From an uncultured bacterium (GTDB taxonomy: Bacteria > Verrucomicrobiota > Kiritimatiellia > RFP12 > UBA1067): 43,439 nt of DNA. The position numbers and the translations under genes were made by a program. The stretch is taken from contig CAIZQW010000240.1 of NCBI GenBank assembly GCA_903935195.1, positions 1 through 43,439 of the forward strand, written 5' to 3'. Positions 39,712-43,439 of this stretch are shown here, one piece after another. Numbering within the stretch: the first letter of the stretch is position 1; each line of letters starts with the position of its first letter. Under the pieces are notes generated by a model. The model had not been told where the DNA came from, searched no databases, and saw only the letters and a program-made list of their open reading frames with translations.

Positions 39712-42237
39712 CTATTCGTCCTTCTTATCCGTCGCCTTCTTATTCAACCCCAACTGTGCAGCATAATCTTCAAACTTTGGAATCTGTCCCTTGTAACGGA
39801 AGACCAATCGCTTCATTGCCGCACGCTGACGGAAGGTCAGAGACTGCTGGCGAGAGAATTGACCTGCGAGGCTATCGTAGAAATCCTTATCATTAAAGAC
39901 CATCTTGCCACGTTTCACAGGCTCCTGCCACTCCGTGACTTGTCCGAGCATCTCTAAGAGAAGCGGACTTTCATTGTCCTGTTCGGGCTTTGCTTGTTCA
40001 GCAGAGAGGCCTAATTGCTCAGTGACAACTTGAAAATCTTTAAACTGGGAGGCATTCTGAACAATGATACGTTCCAGCGCAGCCATCTGTTTGTCGCTGA
40101 GTTTACGCCCATTCATCATCTGACTCCGCAACGATTCCACAAACTCGGTTTGCGATTCAGAGAGCTTCACCTGGGACAGCAGGTCGAAGCGTGTCATGGA
40201 AGACTCTGTCGTGGCCATGGACTGATCAGAGACGACCAAGTCATTGTACCCAAGGGCCATCAATTGAGCATCCAGATCTGGGATCTGCGAACGGTAACGC
40301 ATTGCGATCTTCACGAGCGCCTCAACCTGCTTATCGGTAATCGGCTTCTCCTTGGTTTCAATCTGTTCAACGATCGAGGTGACAAAGCGCGCATCGCTGT
40401 ACTTGCGTTTCCCGCGTTGAACTTCAGGTCCCCATTCCTTAATAAGGCTGACCAGAGCCATGACCCCCTCAACCTTTGCCATTTCTGCTGGCGGTTCCTT
40501 GGCCAACTCCATCCACGTTGAGAAACGTTGATAGAAATCAGCCATCATCTGGGTCCACTCCGTACGCCCCTCCTCAACGCGGTCCAATTCCTCCTCCATC
40601 GCGGCGGTGAAGCCAACATTAAACAGAGAATCAAGTTTTGCCACGAGGAGATCATTCACCTTCAACCCTAACTCGGTGGGTGTCAACTGACGCTTCTCGC
40701 GGGTCGTGTATTCGCGTGAATTCAATGTTTCGATGATGGCCGCATATGTCGAGGGACGTCCCACGCCATTCGCTTCGAGCGCCCTGATGAGCGACGCTTC
40801 ACTATACCGTGCAGGTGGCTTGGTCTCTTTGCGGTCACTTAACCAGTTGAGCACATCGAGCAGGTCGCCTGTCGCTAATGGCGGCAGATGATCCACCTCT
40901 TCAACTTCCTCCTCCTCATCATCCTCTTTTTTCTTGTGAATATTGATGGCCATCACCTTCAGGAAGCCATCGAACAACACCTCCGAAGCCGAGGCAAAGA
41001 ATGTATAGATATGGGAGAGCCCCTCTTTACTGGGTTGAATCTCGACCGTCTTTTGCTGGAGTTTCGCAGCAGACATCTGACTGGAGACAAAACGCTTCCA
41101 GATCAGGTCATACAGCTTAAGGGACTGTGCGTCCAGAACCCCTTTCAAGCTTTCCGGCGTACGCAGAATATCCGTTGGACGGATCGCCTCATGGGCCTCC
41201 TGCGCATTGCTACGGCTCTTGTAGAAATTAGGAGTCTCTGGATAGTATTCGGAACCATAAGAGGACGTAATAAAATCTTTCGCGGAGGCCTGAGCGTCAC
41301 GCGCGATATTGAACGAATCCGTACGCATATAGGTGATCAGACCCACTGCGCCAGCATTGCCAATCTCGATACCTTCGTAGAGCTTCTGTGCAAGACTCAT
41401 CGTGCGATTGGGAGAGAACCCACAAAAACTAGAGGCCGCCTGCTGAAGCGTCGAGGTGATGAAGGGAGGCAAAGGCCTGCGGGAGGTCTCGCGGATGCGG
41501 ACATCCTTGACCGACATCCGGCTTCCCTCGATCTCCGAGAGCAGTGCACGGGCAGCGCCTTCCGAGTTGATGGCAGGCTTCTCGCCATCAATCTTCACCA
41601 GCTTAATTGAAAAGGGATCTTTCGGCGGGGTCTGACGGGAAACATTAGCTCCCATAACCCAGTATTCCTCAATTTTGAAAGCCTGAATCTCGCGCTCACG
41701 TTCTGAGACTAAGCGCAAGGCTACAGACTGTACGCGGCCCGCACTTAAACCGCGCTTGATGCGACTCCAGAGCATCGGACTGACTTTATAGCCCACAATC
41801 CGATCCAAAACGCGGCGTGCCTGCTGGGCATTGACCCGATTCATATCAATAACGCCTGGATTATCAAAAGCTGCCTTGACTGCCCGCGACGTGATTTCAT
41901 TGTACTGAACGCGATAGAAAGGAGTCTCTTTTGCCTCACCCAAAAGCGTCTCCTTCAAATGCCAAGCGATCGCCTCTCCTTCACGGTCAGGATCGGGTGC
42001 CAGATAGATCACGTCAGCCGTCTTCGCGGCCTTCTTGAGCTCTGCAACCGTCTTAGTCTTATCTGAGGAGACGACATACTTAGGTGTAAACCCATGTTCA
42101 ATATCAACGCCCAACGTACGTTCCGGCAAGTCGCGGATGTGCCCCACGGACGACTTAACCACATAGTCAGAACCTAAAATTTTTCCGATTGTCTTGGCCT
42201 TCGCGGGCGATTCGACAATGACAAGCTTCTTTCCCAT
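39712..42237 (-). CDS. topA: DNA topoisomerase I with a three-repeat C-terminal region in place of zinc fingers
   Basis: This 841-residue type IA topoisomerase relaxes negative supercoils. The TOPRIM domain starts at KLVIVESPAKAKTIGKILG and includes APDPDREGEAIAWHL. The active-site Tyr lies in GLITYMRTDSFN, and TPTELGLKVNDLL and EEELDRVEEG are also present. After about residue 590 there are no Cys residues, so the usual zinc ribbons are absent. Instead three related units occur at about 593-665, 681-744 and 759-831. Each has the pattern 'F..SL..Q...(8) LT/SDKQ..AL..I..R/N..QI/F..F'; the first and third also share RGK..Y/FSD..F. The function of these units is unknown to me. The gene is followed by rdgC and preceded by dprA. 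Confidence 0.95.
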   Translation of the reverse strand: MGKKLVIVESPAKAKTIGKILGSDYVVKSSVGHIRDLPERTLGVDIEHGFTPKYVVSSDKTKTVAELKKAAKTADVIYLAPDPDREGEAIAWHLKETLLGEAKETPFYRVQYNEITSRAVKAAFDNPGVIDMNRVNAQQARRVLDRIVGYKVSPMLWSRIKRGLSAGRVQSVALRLVSEREREIQAFKIEEYWVMGANVSRQTPPKDPFSIKLVKIDGEKPAINSEGAARALLSEIEGSRMSVKDVRIRETSRRPLPPFITSTLQQAASSFCGFSPNRTMSLAQKLYEGIEIGNAGAVGLITYMRTDSFNIARDAQASAKDFITSSYGSEYYPETPNFYKSRSNAQEAHEAIRPTDILRTPESLKGVLDAQSLKLYDLIWKRFVSSQMSAAKLQQKTVEIQPSKEGLSHIYTFFASASEVLFDGFLKVMAINIHKKKEDDEEEEVEEVDHLPPLATGDLLDVLNWLSDRKETKPPARYSEASLIRALEANGVGRPSTYAAIIETLNSREYTTREKRQLTPTELGLKVNDLLVAKLDSLFNVGFTAAMEEELDRVEEGRTEWTQMMADFYQRFSTWMELAKEPPAEMAKVEGVMALVSLIKEWGPEVQRGKRKYSDARFVTSIVEQIETKEKPITDKQVEALVKIAMRYRSQIPDLDAQLMALGYNDLVVSDQSMATTESSMTRFDLLSQVKLSESQTEFVESLRSQMMNGRKLSDKQMAALERIIVQNASQFKDFQVVTEQLGLSAEQAKPEQDNESPLLLEMLGQVTEWQEPVKRGKMVFNDKDFYDSLAGQFSRQQSLTFRQRAAMKRLVFRYKGQIPKFEDYAAQLGLNKKATDKKDE

Positions 42238-42282
42238 TTCTTCTCTTCCTTTCTAAAAACGTTGTTTCAGCCTTGTGAACCT

Positions 42283-43419
42283 TTACGACGCCCGCATGAC
42301 CGAACCACCGGGCATCAACTTCACAAGCCGTTTAATCTGCAAACTCACCAAAAGCGCATTCACACGTCCAGCTGGCAGCTCCGTTTTGCGAATAATCACA
42401 TCAATCAGGGTTCCCCCCTCTTCGATATTCGCCATCACAGACCGTTCCTCTGCCATCAAAACAGGTGCTGGACGCTCTTCCTTTAAGACCGCCTTTTTTA
42501 AGGGTTTGGCCAAGCCAGCGGAGATGCGTGCACTTTTCCCGACAAACAAATCTTGAACTTCTTCAATAACCTCTTCTGGCGAAGTCACCAAGCGAGCCCC
42601 CTGCTTCAGCAAGGCATGACACCCTTGGGAGGCCGCAGAGTCAATCCGCCCCGGAATCGCCATCACCGACCGGTTTTGCTCCATCCCCTGCCTCGCCGTG
42701 ATCAACGTACCACTATTCATCGGGGCTTCCACAACCAACACCCCCTTAGAGAGCCCGCTCACAATGCGGTTTCGCATCGGAAACGTCTGCCGATCGGGTT
42801 GTCGACCAAACGGATACTCCGAGACAACCGCACCCCCTTGAGTCGCAATCTCTCGCGCCAAGGTCGTGTTTGACTTTGGATAAAGACAGTCCAAAGCACC
42901 ACCCAAAACAGCGATTGTCCGACCCTTTGCCTTCAACGCGCCTGCATGCGCCTCGGTGTCCACCCCTTCAGCAAGACCACTTGTAATGGTATACCCTGCC
43001 CCTGCAAGCTGATAAGCAAACCGTCGCGCAGTCTCACGTCCATACATCGACGGATGGCGCGTTCCCACCAGGGCGATTGCCGGCGTATCCAATACCGCGA
43101 CCTCACCTGCTACATAGAGAACGAGCGGCGGATCGGCGATCTCCTTCAACAAGGCAGGATAGCCTTCATCATCCCACGTGATAATCTTAACACCCGTCTT
43201 TGAAGCCCGTTCCAGCTCCTCTTCGGCTGAAACCTCCTTTAATTCGCGTGTCAGCAAAAGCGCACGTTCACTACCAATCCCTGGAATTTCCATCAATCGC
43301 TCTGCCGAGGTCTCAAAAACAGCTACCAGCGACCCCAGCGCTTCAATAATCTGACGCGCCGTTACAGGGCCGAGTCCTTGAACCCGGTTAAACGCTATCA
43401 ATGCTTCTCGTTCCGTCAC
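42283..43419 (-). CDS. dprA: DNA-processing protein DprA
   Basis: This 378-residue protein loads RecA on incoming single-stranded DNA during transformation. An N-terminal HhH/SAM-like part (VQGLGPVTARQIIEALGSL, then LMEIPGIG) precedes the Rossmann-like core. The core contains ALVGTRHPSMYGRETARRFA, SGLAEGVDTEAHAGAL, TIAVLGGALDCLYPKSN, MRNRIVSGLSKGVLVVEA and SGTLITARQGMEQ. A C-terminal winged-helix (GGTLIDVIIRKTELPAGRVN) ends the protein. All core motifs are intact. It lies 45 nt upstream of topA, a common pairing in bacteria. Confidence 0.95.
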   Translation of the reverse strand: MTEREALIAFNRVQGLGPVTARQIIEALGSLVAVFETSAERLMEIPGIGSERALLLTRELKEVSAEEELERASKTGVKIITWDDEGYPALLKEIADPPLVLYVAGEVAVLDTPAIALVGTRHPSMYGRETARRFAYQLAGAGYTITSGLAEGVDTEAHAGALKAKGRTIAVLGGALDCLYPKSNTTLAREIATQGGAVVSEYPFGRQPDRQTFPMRNRIVSGLSKGVLVVEAPMNSGTLITARQGMEQNRSVMAIPGRIDSAASQGCHALLKQGARLVTSPEEVIEEVQDLFVGKSARISAGLAKPLKKAVLKEERPAPVLMAEERSVMANIEEGGTLIDVIIRKTELPAGRVNALLVSLQIKRLVKLMPGGSVMRAS

Positions 43420-43439
43420 GCTTTCCTTTTCCTCTGAAA

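Overview
The window looks like a chromosomal segment of a Gram-negative bacterium of the PVC superphylum, most likely Kiritimatiellota or a close relative. This is inferred from gene content, not from a marker-gene search. The supporting signs are LpxC and two outer-membrane barrel proteins (an outer membrane), a bacterial V/A-type ATPase with the E-DUF2764-A-B gene order, the McsA/McsB arginine-kinase pair, a Tat-exported Gfo/Idh/MocA oxidoreductase, a secreted formylglycine-enzyme-like protein, and several REP-associated (RAYT) elements.

Positions 1-5.9 kb hold the start of an acyl carrier protein, an AAA/DUF4143 ATPase, a diacylglycerol-type glycosyltransferase overlapping a family 1 glycosidase, and a divergent cardiolipin-synthase-like gene. 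Positions 5.9-11.3 kb are accessory. Two full RAYT elements with near-perfect terminal inverted repeats, plus a 113-bp relic of a third, lie among secreted-protein genes, and one element has cut off the end of a small secreted gene.

Positions 11.3-14.2 kb hold the most striking unit, read on the minus strand: a promoter, a cobalamin riboswitch, an intrinsic terminator, a 30-residue Cys-containing peptide gene, a cloverleaf-shaped palindromic repeat, and a radical SAM/SPASM peptide maturase. This is a B12-controlled ribosomally made peptide system. Next on the plus strand comes a likely leaderless gene for a 31-residue very basic peptide, co-transcribed with tRNA-Cys and closed by a strong terminator.

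Positions 14.9-23.9 kb (plus strand) carry mcsA-mcsB, an MraY-like transferase, a two-cluster ferredoxin-like protein, a CapD/PglF-type dehydratase, a small secreted protein with an in-frame UGA that fits a selenocysteine reading (CxxU plus a SECIS-like hairpin), a PurF-like enzyme without the Cys nucleophile at position 2, and a transglutaminase-like protein. Positions 30.8-23.9 kb (minus strand) form one tight operon: comEC, murC, lpxC, rlmB, a zinc-finger protein and a Ser/Thr kinase, with three 4-nt ATGA overlaps.

Positions 30.9-36 kb hold V-ATPase genes E, DUF2764, A and B. An ORF6N gene sits between A and B, and subunits D, I and K do not follow. The end of the window (minus strand) has a Gfo/Idh/MocA oxidoreductase, rdgC, topA with an unusual three-repeat C-terminus, and dprA. 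Together with comEC, these last genes suggest DNA uptake and recombination functions.
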